DNA from: Clostridiales bacterium UBA1752
GTDB taxonomy: Bacteria > Bacillota > Clostridia > Oscillospirales > CAG-382
Length of the DNA stretch: 20,669 nt
Assembly (NCBI GenBank): GCA_002314835.1
Contig: DCHM01000024.1
Coordinates: forward strand, 1-20,669
Direction of reading: 5' to 3'
In this document: positions 6,467 through 14,393 of the stretch, piece by piece
Numbering within the stretch: position 1 is the stretch's first letter
Layout: each line of letters starts with the position of its first letter
The notes under the pieces: model-generated
The model's database searches: none
What the model saw: only the letters and a program-made list of their open reading frames with translations
What the model was told of the DNA's origin: nothing
Made by a program: the position numbers and the translations under genes

Positions 6467-8737
6467 ATGAATATAGAATCCTGTTTGACAAACAAGCCGA
6501 TACCCGAGAGTGCAAAAACGGCTTTGGGAGCTGTTTTTCCGGACCAAACGGCACTATACGCCATCTGCGGCGACCTTTCGCTCGACAGCAAATACAGCGA
6601 GACTGTTTTGGCTGTCACGGCTACGCATTTTGCGGTAATCGACCCGACCTTTGAGGGCGGAGCAGGTACGTTTGCCATAGCAGACGTCGAGACCGTCACG
6701 GTCAAGCGTATGTACGGCAATGCAAGGCTGTCGGTCAAGTTTAAGGGTCAAAGCAAGGAAACCAAGGTCTTTAGATATTCCTACGCAGTTTCGGCTCTTT
6801 GCGACGCCGCGTGCCAGTATATAGAGGAGATTTCCAAGGGCGGTGACGTAAAAGAGCAATTTGAAATAGTCAAAGCGACTTATGAAAAGAAACTTTGCGT
6901 CTGCCCCAAGTGCGGCAGGACGTTGCTCCACCCGGGTGCCGACTGCATACACTGTCAGTCAAAGACAAAGATAGCGTCCAAGCTGCTCAAATACGTTTTG
7001 CCGCAAAAAAAGCTGCTCATCATTTCGCTGTTTATGTCGGCACTCACTACGGCGCTCGCGCTGTTGCCTCCTTATCTGACTCAGACGCTCGTCGATAACG
7101 TGCTGATACCCGACAATGCCCAGGCGACAAACCAGCTGACGCTCATCGTTATAGTGCTGCTTTCCTCTTACGTTATCATTTATACGGTCAACGGATTCAG
7201 GGGCTATATGCTCCGCGTGGCAGGCGACAAGATAGTAAAAGAAATGCGTAACGACGTTTACGCCAAGGCGCAAAAGCTGCCGATGTCGTTTTACGACAAG
7301 ACCTCGACGGGTGCGGTTATTAACCGCATTTCGGGCGACGCCGTTACGATACAGTCGTTTATGATACGTATCACGCAAGAAGTCGTAGTACAATTCTTTT
7401 TGCTCGTCGGCATTATCATTATAATGCTGGTCCTCGACTGGAAGCTGACGCTGCTGTCACTGATACCCGTGCCCTTCGTCGTTATCGGTGCCAAGTATTT
7501 TGGGCGCAAGATAGCGCCGTATTACCGCCGTATCTGGCGCAGATGGGCGGCTGTCAGCTCTGTTTTGACCGACACCATCCCCTGTATCAAGGTTATAAAG
7601 TCTTTTGCGGGTGAAAAGCGTGCGGTTGACAGATTCCAAAAATACAACGAGGAATGGTATAACGTCGATACAAAGTCGGCAAAGATTACTAACGCATTTC
7701 CCGTCATAGTTTCTTTCTTTGTTTCCTGCGGCTCGCTCCTTATCTGGCGTGTCGGCGGCGCAAGGGTGCTAACCCCGGGTGACGGACTTACGGTAGGTTT
7801 GCTCGTTTCGTTTATATCCTACACCTCGATGTTTTACGGCCCTGTCAACTTTTTTGCATATCTTTCCGACTCGTATCAAAACGCTCTTTCGAGCGCCGAA
7901 AGATTGCTCGATATCATAGACGCAGAGCCCGAGCCCGACAACGGCCTCAAGCTACGTCCCGAGCATATCGAGGGCAAAATCGAGTACCGCAATGTTAATT
8001 TCAGCTTTGATAAGACAAAAAAGAACCTATCTGATATCAATATTTCGATAGAGCCGGGTGACATCGTAGGTATAGTCGGAACCACAGGCTCGGGCAAATC
8101 GACGCTTATCAACCTTTTGCTCAGATTTTACGACACCTACGAGGGCGAAATCCTCGTTGACGGCATCAACATCCGCGACCTCGACCTCGAGTATTACCGC
8201 AGTAAAATCGGCTACGTTCAGCAAGACCCGATGATGTTTGCGGACACTATCTTTAATAATATCGCATACGGCGTGCCGGATGCCAACATCGAGGCGGTTA
8301 TCAATGCCGCAGACGTTGCAAACGCACACGAATTTATCGCCAACCAGCCCGACGGTTACGATACCGTGCTCGGTGAACGCGGCGTAGGCATTTCGGGCGG
8401 CGAAAAACAGCGCATTTCGATAGCACGCGCCGTGCTCAAAAACCCGTCGATACTCGTCTTTGACGAAGCAACCGCCGCGGTTGACAGCGAAACCGAAGAG
8501 CTGATACAGACTGCTATCGAGAGACTTATCGCCGGACGTACCACGCTGATGATAGCGCACAGATTATCCACGCTCCGCAAGGCAAACAAAATAATAGTCG
8601 TTGACGCAGGCAGGATTATCGAGTGCGGTACCCACGAGGAGCTGATGGCGCTCAAAGGCAAGTTCTATCGCCTCGTCACCATCCAAACCATGAGCGAGCA
8701 GGTCGAAAAAGACAAAGCCGCCGAAAAGTTTGAGTAA
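6467..8737 (+). CDS. ABC exporter (TMD-NBD) with N-terminal PH-like and zinc-ribbon region, DUF1854-associated
   Basis: This is a half-size ABC exporter (type IV fold) expected to dimerise in the membrane; the substrate is unknown. Counting from the chosen start, residues 1-125 look like a beta-rich PH-like domain with a closing helix. A zinc ribbon has C146, C149, C160 and C163. Six TM helices span about 180-470. The ATPase has Walker A GTTGSGKST (538-546), signature SGGEKQR (643-649), Walker B ILVFDE with catalytic E667, and the H-loop at H698, so it looks active. An ATG at 6461 is possible, but the AAAGGGG at 6453-6459 is 1 nt from it and 7 nt from the ATG at 6467, so 6467 is preferred. 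The downstream DUF1854 gene follows after 12 bp; that pairing is known from other bacteria, including cyanophycin-linked versions. Confidence 0.9.
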   Translation: MNIESCLTNKPIPESAKTALGAVFPDQTALYAICGDLSLDSKYSETVLAVTATHFAVIDPTFEGGAGTFAIADVETVTVKRMYGNARLSVKFKGQSKETKVFRYSYAVSALCDAACQYIEEISKGGDVKEQFEIVKATYEKKLCVCPKCGRTLLHPGADCIHCQSKTKIASKLLKYVLPQKKLLIISLFMSALTTALALLPPYLTQTLVDNVLIPDNAQATNQLTLIVIVLLSSYVIIYTVNGFRGYMLRVAGDKIVKEMRNDVYAKAQKLPMSFYDKTSTGAVINRISGDAVTIQSFMIRITQEVVVQFFLLVGIIIIMLVLDWKLTLLSLIPVPFVVIGAKYFGRKIAPYYRRIWRRWAAVSSVLTDTIPCIKVIKSFAGEKRAVDRFQKYNEEWYNVDTKSAKITNAFPVIVSFFVSCGSLLIWRVGGARVLTPGDGLTVGLLVSFISYTSMFYGPVNFFAYLSDSYQNALSSAERLLDIIDAEPEPDNGLKLRPEHIEGKIEYRNVNFSFDKTKKNLSDINISIEPGDIVGIVGTTGSGKSTLINLLLRFYDTYEGEILVDGINIRDLDLEYYRSKIGYVQQDPMMFADTIFNNIAYGVPDANIEAVINAADVANAHEFIANQPDGYDTVLGERGVGISGGEKQRISIARAVLKNPSILVFDEATAAVDSETEELIQTAIERLIAGRTTLMIAHRLSTLRKANKIIVVDAGRIIECGTHEELMALKGKFYRLVTIQTMSEQVEKDKAAEKFE

Positions 8738-8749
8738 GGAGGTTGGATT

Positions 8750-9235
8750 ATGGCAAGACAATACATTATCGGAGACGAAGCCCGTATCACTAAGTCAGAG
8801 TTTAACCGAGTAGATCTGGAGTTTATCGACGGATGCAAGCATCAATCTCTCGAGCCTCGCCGCCTATTTCCCTTGAGCGGACTGACAAAATACATTTCAC
8901 TCCTAGACGAGGAGGGCCACGAGGTAGCCATCATCCGCGATTTAGACACGATAATGCCCGACTGCCGCAAGGTCATAGAGCAGTCGCTCGCCGAATATTA
9001 TCTGATACCAAAGATTTCGGCGATTACAGAGCGCAAAGAAAAGTACGGCACGCTCTCGTGGACGGTCGAGACCGACCGAGGAGTGCGCAGCTTCCGCATC
9101 AAGCGCAATAAGGACATCAAGGTCTTGTTTGATGGCAGAGTACTGGTTAGAGACAGTGATGACAACCGTTATGAGATACCTTCGGTTGCAAAGCTCGACA
9201 AAAAGAGCCTGCAACTGTTGTATTCGGATATTTGA
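8750..9235 (+). CDS. DUF1854 domain-containing protein, ABC transporter partner
   Basis: DUF1854 proteins occur beside ABC exporters; no molecular function is established, and an accessory or regulatory role for the transporter is inferred. The 161-residue soluble product has no signal peptide or TM segment. Family features visible are EPRRLFPLSGLTKYISLLD, the middle IRDLDTIMPDCRKVIEQSL helix, and the C-terminal RSFRIKRNKDIKVL, DSDDNRYEIPSV and final LDKKSLQLL. AAGGAGG sits just after the ABC stop, giving a strong start. It lies between the ABC gene (12 bp) and darA (19 bp) in one operon. Confidence 0.88.
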   Translation: MARQYIIGDEARITKSEFNRVDLEFIDGCKHQSLEPRRLFPLSGLTKYISLLDEEGHEVAIIRDLDTIMPDCRKVIEQSLAEYYLIPKISAITERKEKYGTLSWTVETDRGVRSFRIKRNKDIKVLFDGRVLVRDSDDNRYEIPSVAKLDKKSLQLLYSDI

Positions 9236-9254
9236 TTTAGAAAGGAAATTAACT

Positions 9255-9581
9255 ATGAAAATGATATTGGCAGTCGTTCCCAACGACGACAGCGTAGTAG
9301 CAACCTCGGCACTCACCAACAAAGGATTTATCGTCACGAGACTTTCTACAACGGGTGGATTTATGATGGTAGGCAACACCACGTTGCTTATCGGCACAGA
9401 CGACGACAAGGTGGGCGAAGTCAGAGACATATTAAAGAAGTATTGCTCGGTTCGCAAGACCGTCCACGACTCGCAGTCGTCGTACGGCAGAGGCATGCAC
9501 GCCAACGGCGTAGCAGAGGAAACCACCGTCGGCGGCGCTACGCTCTTTGTGCTCAACGTTGAGGATTACGAAAAGATATAA
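9255..9581 (+). CDS. darA: Cyclic-di-AMP receptor DarA/PstA (PII-like)
   Basis: DarA is a trimeric PII-like protein that binds c-di-AMP; its downstream target is not settled. The 108-residue product matches the family: KMILAVVPNDD at the start, TNKGFIVTRLSTTGGFMMVG (N-terminal helix and the ligand-site TTGGF), GNTTLLIGTDDDKVGEV, then a large T/B-loop region and the C-terminal GGATLFVLNVEDYEKI. The ATG at 9255 follows AAAGGAAA with a suitable gap; longer in-frame extensions are rejected because homology starts at the MKMILAV segment. In B. subtilis the gene lies near tmk-holB; here it is the last gene of an ABC-DUF1854 operon. Confidence 0.93.
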   Translation: MKMILAVVPNDDSVVATSALTNKGFIVTRLSTTGGFMMVGNTTLLIGTDDDKVGEVRDILKKYCSVRKTVHDSQSSYGRGMHANGVAEETTVGGATLFVLNVEDYEKI

Positions 9582-9595
9582 GGTATATAAAAATT

Positions 9596-9624
9596 AAAAA
9601 AGGCTTGTAACACAAGCCTTTTTT
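9596..9624. terminator. Bidirectional terminator between darA and the U32 gene
   Basis: AAAAAAGGCTTGT (9596-9608) and ACAAGCCTTTTTT (9612-9624) form a perfect 13-bp stem with a 3-nt loop and A/T tracts on both sides, so it can end transcription from either direction. It lies 15 bp after darA and 2 bp before the U32 stop. Confidence 0.93.
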
Positions 9625-9626
9625 GC

Positions 9627-11366
9627 TTATTTGTAATATCCTCGCGTGTAGCTGCCTTTGGGCGGTTTGGCGTCTTTTAGATTGGCTATCGCGTCTGACA
9701 CTTCACCCGGCGTTTCGTCGGTTATATAGTAGGTATATAGCCCGACGCCGCATTTGCGCAGCTCTTTCGCCTTGTCGGTGAGGTCAAGGCGCACGCTGTT
9801 ATAGAGCACGTTTCTGTGACCGTATTCGCGCATCAGTACAAACTCCGCACCTGTCCTATCGGTAAGCGTTGCACTGCAACCGCTCGTCTGACATTTTTTG
9901 CCCGTATTTTTTATCAAGCATACAGCCGTGTGCATGAGCGGCAATCTGCCGAATACGCAGTATTCGTACGCCATCGGCAAAAATGCGAGTCCGCGCGGCA
10001 TTATTTCGCTCGAAATCGCCGCAGACGAAAAGTTATAGGCGTTATACACATCTGCCGTCTTGCTGTTTGTCAGGTTTAAAAACATATCGCCGTGGACGTA
10101 AAAACCGTTGCAGTATTTGAGATGTGCGATATTTGATATTGTTATATGCTTTATGCCTCTCGTCTTAACGTGCTCTATCAGCTCGGCAACTTTTTGCTCG
10201 TCCTCGTGCCATATAGTGCGCGGCAAAGCGGCAGAAACGTTTGACACGTTATCGGGCAAATCATTTATTAACCATATAGGTATATCAACTCTTGCGGCGT
10301 CCGCAAAAAGGTTTGCGTATTGCATATAATTTGACTTCGCAAATTTGAGCACGTAGCCGCGTTGCTCCTTTGCCGACAGGCACTTTGAGCTGTCGCGCGT
10401 AGGCAAATCACAGATTGTTTCATGTGAAACATTGATATTGCGAAGGTGCTTTTTATCTGTTCTCGGCAGGAATGAGTTTTTGTAATCGTTGTCACGGTAG
10501 CCGAACATATCGACCGTGAGGTTGCCTCTGAAATACGCGTCTGTGAAACCGTTGCGCGAAAAAGCTTCGTAGAGTATCTGCATTTCTTTTTCTGTAGCGG
10601 CGCGGTGCTCGTCTATCAACCTCCGATAGATTGATGTGACCGTATAAACGTAGTCGGGCGACTTCATGCGACCTTCGATTTTAAGCGAGGTTACACCTAT
10701 ATCTAATAGTTCTGGCAACACGTATGCGGCACAATTATCCTTTAGGGATAAGGGATATCGCATTTTTGTGCCGTAATCGAGACGACAGGGCTGAGCACAT
10801 TCACCGCGGTTGCCGCTGCGTTTGCCGATAAACGATGACATCAGACATCCGCCGGACTGAGAGACACACAGTGCACCGTGGATAAAGACTTCGGTTTCAA
10901 TACCCGTCAATGCCAAGTCTTTAATATCGGCAATCGTCGCTTCTCTTGCCATAACTATGCGACTAAAGCCTATATCCGCCAAGGGTTTTAGCCCAGCGGC
11001 ACTGTGCTGTGCGCATTGCGTCGAGGCGTGCAAAATTATCTCGGGATGCCGCTTTTTTATTTCGGCCGCCAAACCCAAATCCTGCACGATGTACGCATAA
11101 GGCTTTACTTGCGTCTGCAAAAAGTCAACGTGAGCAAGCGCGGCATCAAAATCTCTGTCACTGACGAGTGTATTGAGAGTATAGCAAAGCGCAACGCCGT
11201 TTTTGCGGCATTTTTCGGCTGCTGATATCAAGCCGTCGTTATCAAAGTTTTTGGCACCGATGCGTGCGTTTAATATACTGCCGCCGAGATATACCTCGTC
11301 GGCGCCGGCACTGATGGCGGCGTCGAGCGCCTGCATACTGCCGGCAGGAGATAAAAGCTTGCTCAT
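9627..11366 (-). CDS. U32 family peptidase-like protein (RlhA/TrhP-type RNA hydroxylation family)
   Basis: U32 proteins were named as collagenase-like peptidases, but characterised relatives (RlhA, TrhP, UbiU/UbiV) act in hydroxylation of rRNA, tRNA or ubiquinone and carry Fe-S clusters. The 579-residue product has the N-terminal barrel start LLSPAGSMQALDAAISAGAD, then EVFIHGALCVSQSGGC and NRGECAQPCR with C167, C174, C190 and C194, and LKIEGRMKSPDYV. These cysteines match the spacing of UbiU/UbiV ligands in part. The C-terminal half contains GRLPLM followed by a Cys-containing beta region, as in longer clostridial members. AAGGAGC lies 7 nt before the ATG at 11366. Which modification it performs is not decidable here; an rRNA or tRNA role is most likely. 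Confidence 0.88.
   Translation of the reverse strand: MSKLLSPAGSMQALDAAISAGADEVYLGGSILNARIGAKNFDNDGLISAAEKCRKNGVALCYTLNTLVSDRDFDAALAHVDFLQTQVKPYAYIVQDLGLAAEIKKRHPEIILHASTQCAQHSAAGLKPLADIGFSRIVMAREATIADIKDLALTGIETEVFIHGALCVSQSGGCLMSSFIGKRSGNRGECAQPCRLDYGTKMRYPLSLKDNCAAYVLPELLDIGVTSLKIEGRMKSPDYVYTVTSIYRRLIDEHRAATEKEMQILYEAFSRNGFTDAYFRGNLTVDMFGYRDNDYKNSFLPRTDKKHLRNINVSHETICDLPTRDSSKCLSAKEQRGYVLKFAKSNYMQYANLFADAARVDIPIWLINDLPDNVSNVSAALPRTIWHEDEQKVAELIEHVKTRGIKHITISNIAHLKYCNGFYVHGDMFLNLTNSKTADVYNAYNFSSAAISSEIMPRGLAFLPMAYEYCVFGRLPLMHTAVCLIKNTGKKCQTSGCSATLTDRTGAEFVLMREYGHRNVLYNSVRLDLTDKAKELRKCGVGLYTYYITDETPGEVSDAIANLKDAKPPKGSYTRGYYK
10416..10431. other. parS-like centromere site 1 (inside the U32 gene)
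   Basis: TGTTTCATGTGAAACA differs from the consensus parS TGTTTCACGTGAAACA at one position. ParB binds such sites near oriC and recruits SMC. The site is about 7 kb from dnaA and encodes part of a variable linker (residues about 312-317) of the U32 protein. Confidence 0.78.
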
Positions 11367-11391
11367 TGACTGCTCCTTTTGGTTTTTGCCT

Positions 11392-11420
11392 ATTATATAC
11401 TAATAGGAAACAAAAGTCAA
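11392..11420 (-). promoter_or_regulatory. Promoter of the U32 gene
   Basis: On the minus strand TTGACT (11415-11420) and a perfect TATAAT (11392-11397) are separated by exactly 17 bp, 25 bp upstream of the U32 start. It is back to back with the RNB promoter. Confidence 0.82.
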
Positions 11421-11428
11421 TATTCGCA

Positions 11429-11457
11429 TTGACAACACGCTCCTTTTGGAGTATTAT
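11429..11457 (+). promoter_or_regulatory. Promoter of the RNB gene
   Basis: TTGACA (11429-11434) and TATTAT (11452-11457) have a 17-bp spacer, 30 bp before the ATG at 11488. Its -35 lies 8 bp from the -35 of the divergent U32 promoter, so the two promoters could influence each other. Confidence 0.78.
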
Positions 11458-11487
11458 ATATGTATTATTCTTTCCGGAGGATATCCT

Positions 11488-12873
11488 ATGGAGACAGACA
11501 TGACAAAACCCTTTGGCAGCGCAAGTATTGAACAGGTAAAGCTCGCTGCCGAAGTCCGTATATCCGACTATCTTTCTAAGCGCCTTGACCTCAGGGGCAG
11601 TACGGTAATAGCATTTGACGACAACGGCAACCGCGACTGTGCTTACAGTATCAGCAAAACCTCAGACGGATTTAAGCTCGGCGTGCATATTATAGACGCA
11701 GACGAATATATCCCGTCCGGCTCGCCTGTTGATATCGAAGCGCGTGAACGCTTTATGGAGTTTAATTATCACGGCATTATCATGCACATGCTGCCGCCTA
11801 AGTTTATTGAGAGCGTCTGTTCTTACGTCGAAGGCGAAGACAAGCTCGCCGTATCTATCTTTTTTGACATCGACGAGTACGGCACCTGTAAGGATATAAA
11901 TATCGAAAAAAGCGTCGTTCGTGCTCCTATCGTCTGTATCTTTGAGGAAATCGACGACATCTATCGCAGTAAGGATACATCTCTCGTCGTCGCACTAAAA
12001 CAAAAATACGCGTCTTATCTCCCTCAGATTGACCTGCTCTACGACTTGTCTGCACGTCTCAATATGGTTCGCCGCCGCAAAGGCGCCGCGGTGTATGCAA
12101 GGTACGATTCGGTGCCAGTCAGAGACGAAGGTGGCAGAATTGTAGCACTGCAAAGAGTAGAAGACACAAGGGATTCTAACCTTATGGTGAGCGAATTTAC
12201 GCTCTTTACGGGTGAAACGCTCGGCAAGTATTTTGCATCAAAAAATCTGCCGATAGTATTTACCGCCTGCAAAACGATAGACCCTGCCAAGCTTGCAGAA
12301 ATTGCCCGTTTTATCGGTTACGATGAGTACGACGCCCAAAAGCCAGATTATCTGACACAGCAGGAGCTGGCTCACAATATATTCCTTAACGTCGGATTCG
12401 GTATGCTCGCCGCTAAATTCTGCGACCTTATACCACCCGTTTATTTTGCAGATAGCCCCGAGCCAAATTACTCTGTAGGCATCGACCATTATATGAGGTG
12501 CTGTCATCCTACAAAGAGCTACACCGACATCATACAGCTACGCGTCATTAAGCAGTGGATAGACAGCGATTGCCTGCTCTCAAACATCGACATCAACCGC
12601 TATAAACGCAGTGCTAAGGCGTTTGCCGACGAGTTTAATCAAAAGCAAGCAGAGGTTACGGAAATCAAAAAGTCCATACGCCGCAAGGACTTGGACGAGC
12701 TTTTGCAAAACGTAGATTCCTTCTCGGCTTACTATCTCGGCGGCGAAAAACCTTACATATTGCTCGACTGCGGAGCGACGGGCGTTTTGTCGTCCGACCC
12801 TGCGCTCCACGTGCTGACACGCATACGCGTCAAGCTCACCGACAGACAAACGATGACGTTTTGTTCCATGTGA
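11488..12873 (+). CDS. RNB-fold protein with degenerate active site (RNase II/R relative)
   Basis: RNase II/R family enzymes degrade RNA 3' to 5'. The 461-residue product is nearly all RNB fold: LGVHIIDADEYIPSGSPVD, MLPPKFIESVCSYVEGEDKLA, a YDLSARLNMVRRRKGAAVY helix, SEFTLFTGETLGKYFASKNLP and HPTKSYTDIIQLRVI. The cold-shock and S1 RNA-binding domains of the family are missing. An ungapped comparison with E. coli RNase II puts A42, N48, D50 and C51 at the four metal Asp positions (D201, D207, D209, D210); K343 replaces the catalytic Arg500. Only one Asp is kept, so exonuclease activity is doubtful; a binding or regulatory role is inferred. The start is set by CCGGAGG 7 nt before the ATG at 11488. 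It is followed after 18 bp by a lipoprotein gene. Confidence 0.85.
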   Translation: METDMTKPFGSASIEQVKLAAEVRISDYLSKRLDLRGSTVIAFDDNGNRDCAYSISKTSDGFKLGVHIIDADEYIPSGSPVDIEARERFMEFNYHGIIMHMLPPKFIESVCSYVEGEDKLAVSIFFDIDEYGTCKDINIEKSVVRAPIVCIFEEIDDIYRSKDTSLVVALKQKYASYLPQIDLLYDLSARLNMVRRRKGAAVYARYDSVPVRDEGGRIVALQRVEDTRDSNLMVSEFTLFTGETLGKYFASKNLPIVFTACKTIDPAKLAEIARFIGYDEYDAQKPDYLTQQELAHNIFLNVGFGMLAAKFCDLIPPVYFADSPEPNYSVGIDHYMRCCHPTKSYTDIIQLRVIKQWIDSDCLLSNIDINRYKRSAKAFADEFNQKQAEVTEIKKSIRRKDLDELLQNVDSFSAYYLGGEKPYILLDCGATGVLSSDPALHVLTRIRVKLTDRQTMTFCSM

Positions 12874-12877
12874 AACA
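12862..12877. other. parS-like centromere site 2 (across the RNB stop codon)
   Basis: TGTTCCATGTGAAACA differs from consensus parS at two positions, one of which is commonly variable. The RNB stop codon TGA (12871-12873) is inside it. It shares ATGTGAAACATTG with site 1, including bases beyond the core, and lies 2.4 kb from it and about 9.5 kb from dnaA. Confidence 0.68.
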
Positions 12878-12891
12878 TTGCATTATAAACG

Positions 12892-14304
12892 ATGAAAAAA
12901 CTTGTACTCATTTTATCAATAATCTTAATAGCCACGGCGGTTTTGGGCTCTTGCGCCAACGTAGTTCCGATAGACGAAAATAGCACCGTTTCGACAGCTT
13001 CCGTGGACACCGAGAGCGAAGAGAGCGAGGTTTCTCTGCCCGATTACCACGGCTTTACCGACCATATCGTTATTGCCACGACGGACACCGACCCCTTTGT
13101 GCAATACGAGGACACCTTTGGAACGCTCGGCACGACTATCGTTGACCGCACCCTGCTCTTGGCGGAAAAATATAACGTCGATATACAGACGCACTATTTT
13201 ACCGAAGCGGAAATCGAAAACGACGCAGCATCCTCCAGCCTGTCGGGCCTCGGATTTGCAGACCTGTACTGTTTTCCCGCCGAGCTGACCGCACGGCTTG
13301 CTCTGCAGGGCAGGCTTGGCAACATGGTTGAATTGCCAAATTTTGACAATATCAAGGAATTAGTAGGCGACGACGGACTGATAACCGACGGCAGTGGCGT
13401 ATATGCGGTGGTTCACAGCTCTACACTTTATCAAGAGGCGACGTATTGCGTCTTTTATAATAAGTCGCTCGTCGGCAAGGTTACGTTGCAGGACCCTGCG
13501 GTGCTTTACGAGCACGGACTGTGGACCTACGACGTGTATAACGAGCTTTCGCGCAGTATAGCCGCCGATACGATGTCAAAGGGCTCTATCGACTACGCAA
13601 ACGATATATTCGGCTACGCTTCCGCAGACGACGCAGACGGTATGATTTGCGCTTTGTGGTCGTCACTTGGCAAGGAGGTACAGACATTCGGCGAAAACGG
13701 CGTCAGCATCAGTAACGACGTCGTGGGCATTGACGACGACCTCGCGGTGTTATACGACACTTACAACGGCAAAGCCAAGCTCGGCTACGACAAGGCCGAG
13801 GCTGCAGAGGTATTTGAGGACGGCAGATGCGGATTTTTTATCTACCGCTTTGATTATTGCAAGCGTGTCGGCACGCTCGGCTTGGATTACGGAGTAGTGC
13901 CTATGCCTTCGCTGTCGGGCGAGGGGACGGGCTACGTCGATAAGGACGCGCTCGTATTTTCGATAGGCACGACAAAGGACAAAGAGTACGTTTCCGCCGC
14001 GCTGACGGCGATTATCGCGGCATCGGGCGACTCGTTTGAAAAGTGCCTGAGAGACACTTATACTCTGCTTTATTCCGACTGTAACAACATGACGGTGATG
14101 ATAAGCCGCATTTTGAGCAGTGCCAAGCTAAACAAAGAGCTTTTGTGGTCGCTGGTTGACGAGAAGGTTGATTCGATTAGCCGCGCCAACATCTTTGACG
14201 CCATCAAAAACGGCACCAAGATTGAGCCCAAGATAGACCTGCCCGAGCCCGAAAACAGCGAGGACGGCACGGAGGCGGAACAAAGTGACGACATTAGCGC
14301 ATAA
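12892..14304 (+). CDS. Extracellular solute-binding-like lipoprotein
   Basis: This is a predicted lipoprotein of 470 residues resembling family 1 solute-binding proteins of ABC importers. A type II signal (MKKLVLILSIILIATAVLGSC) with C21 as the lipidated cysteine is followed by a Ser/Glu-rich linker. The fold is suggested by an early VDRTLLLAEKYNVDI segment, FADLYCFPAELTARLALQGR, YCVFYNKSL (the usual hinge strand), GLWTYDVYNELS and a late YGVVPMPSLSG strand. The C-terminal tail is Glu/Asp-rich. No permease or ATPase gene is nearby, so any importer role is unsupported; it may be a sensor or orphan receptor. The ATG lies 18 bp after the RNB stop with no visible Shine-Dalgarno site, and parS site 2 occupies that area. 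Confidence 0.75.
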   Translation: MKKLVLILSIILIATAVLGSCANVVPIDENSTVSTASVDTESEESEVSLPDYHGFTDHIVIATTDTDPFVQYEDTFGTLGTTIVDRTLLLAEKYNVDIQTHYFTEAEIENDAASSSLSGLGFADLYCFPAELTARLALQGRLGNMVELPNFDNIKELVGDDGLITDGSGVYAVVHSSTLYQEATYCVFYNKSLVGKVTLQDPAVLYEHGLWTYDVYNELSRSIAADTMSKGSIDYANDIFGYASADDADGMICALWSSLGKEVQTFGENGVSISNDVVGIDDDLAVLYDTYNGKAKLGYDKAEAAEVFEDGRCGFFIYRFDYCKRVGTLGLDYGVVPMPSLSGEGTGYVDKDALVFSIGTTKDKEYVSAALTAIIAASGDSFEKCLRDTYTLLYSDCNNMTVMISRILSSAKLNKELLWSLVDEKVDSISRANIFDAIKNGTKIEPKIDLPEPENSEDGTEAEQSDDISA

Positions 14305-14309
14305 ATGTC

Positions 14310-14338
14310 TTGATTTTTATGCGAAAATATGATATTAT
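14310..14338 (+). promoter_or_regulatory. Promoter of pgk-tpiA
   Basis: TTGATT (14310-14315) and TATTAT (14333-14338) are separated by 17 bp, 55 bp before the pgk start. No clear terminator separates it from the preceding lipoprotein gene. Confidence 0.72.
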
Positions 14339-14393
14339 GCGTGTTTGGTAGAATGTAAAAAATAAAATATAATAAAAACAAAGGAGTACCACA

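Noticed and set aside
8027..8560. Minus-strand 177-codon frame across the ABC ATPase domain
   Set aside because: It lies opposite Walker A to H-loop codons of a clear ABC ATPase, has no family features and no expression signals.
9129..9254. Upstream extension of the darA frame into the DUF1854 gene
   Set aside because: The PII-like fold begins at MKMILAV and a purine-rich ribosome site precedes 9255.
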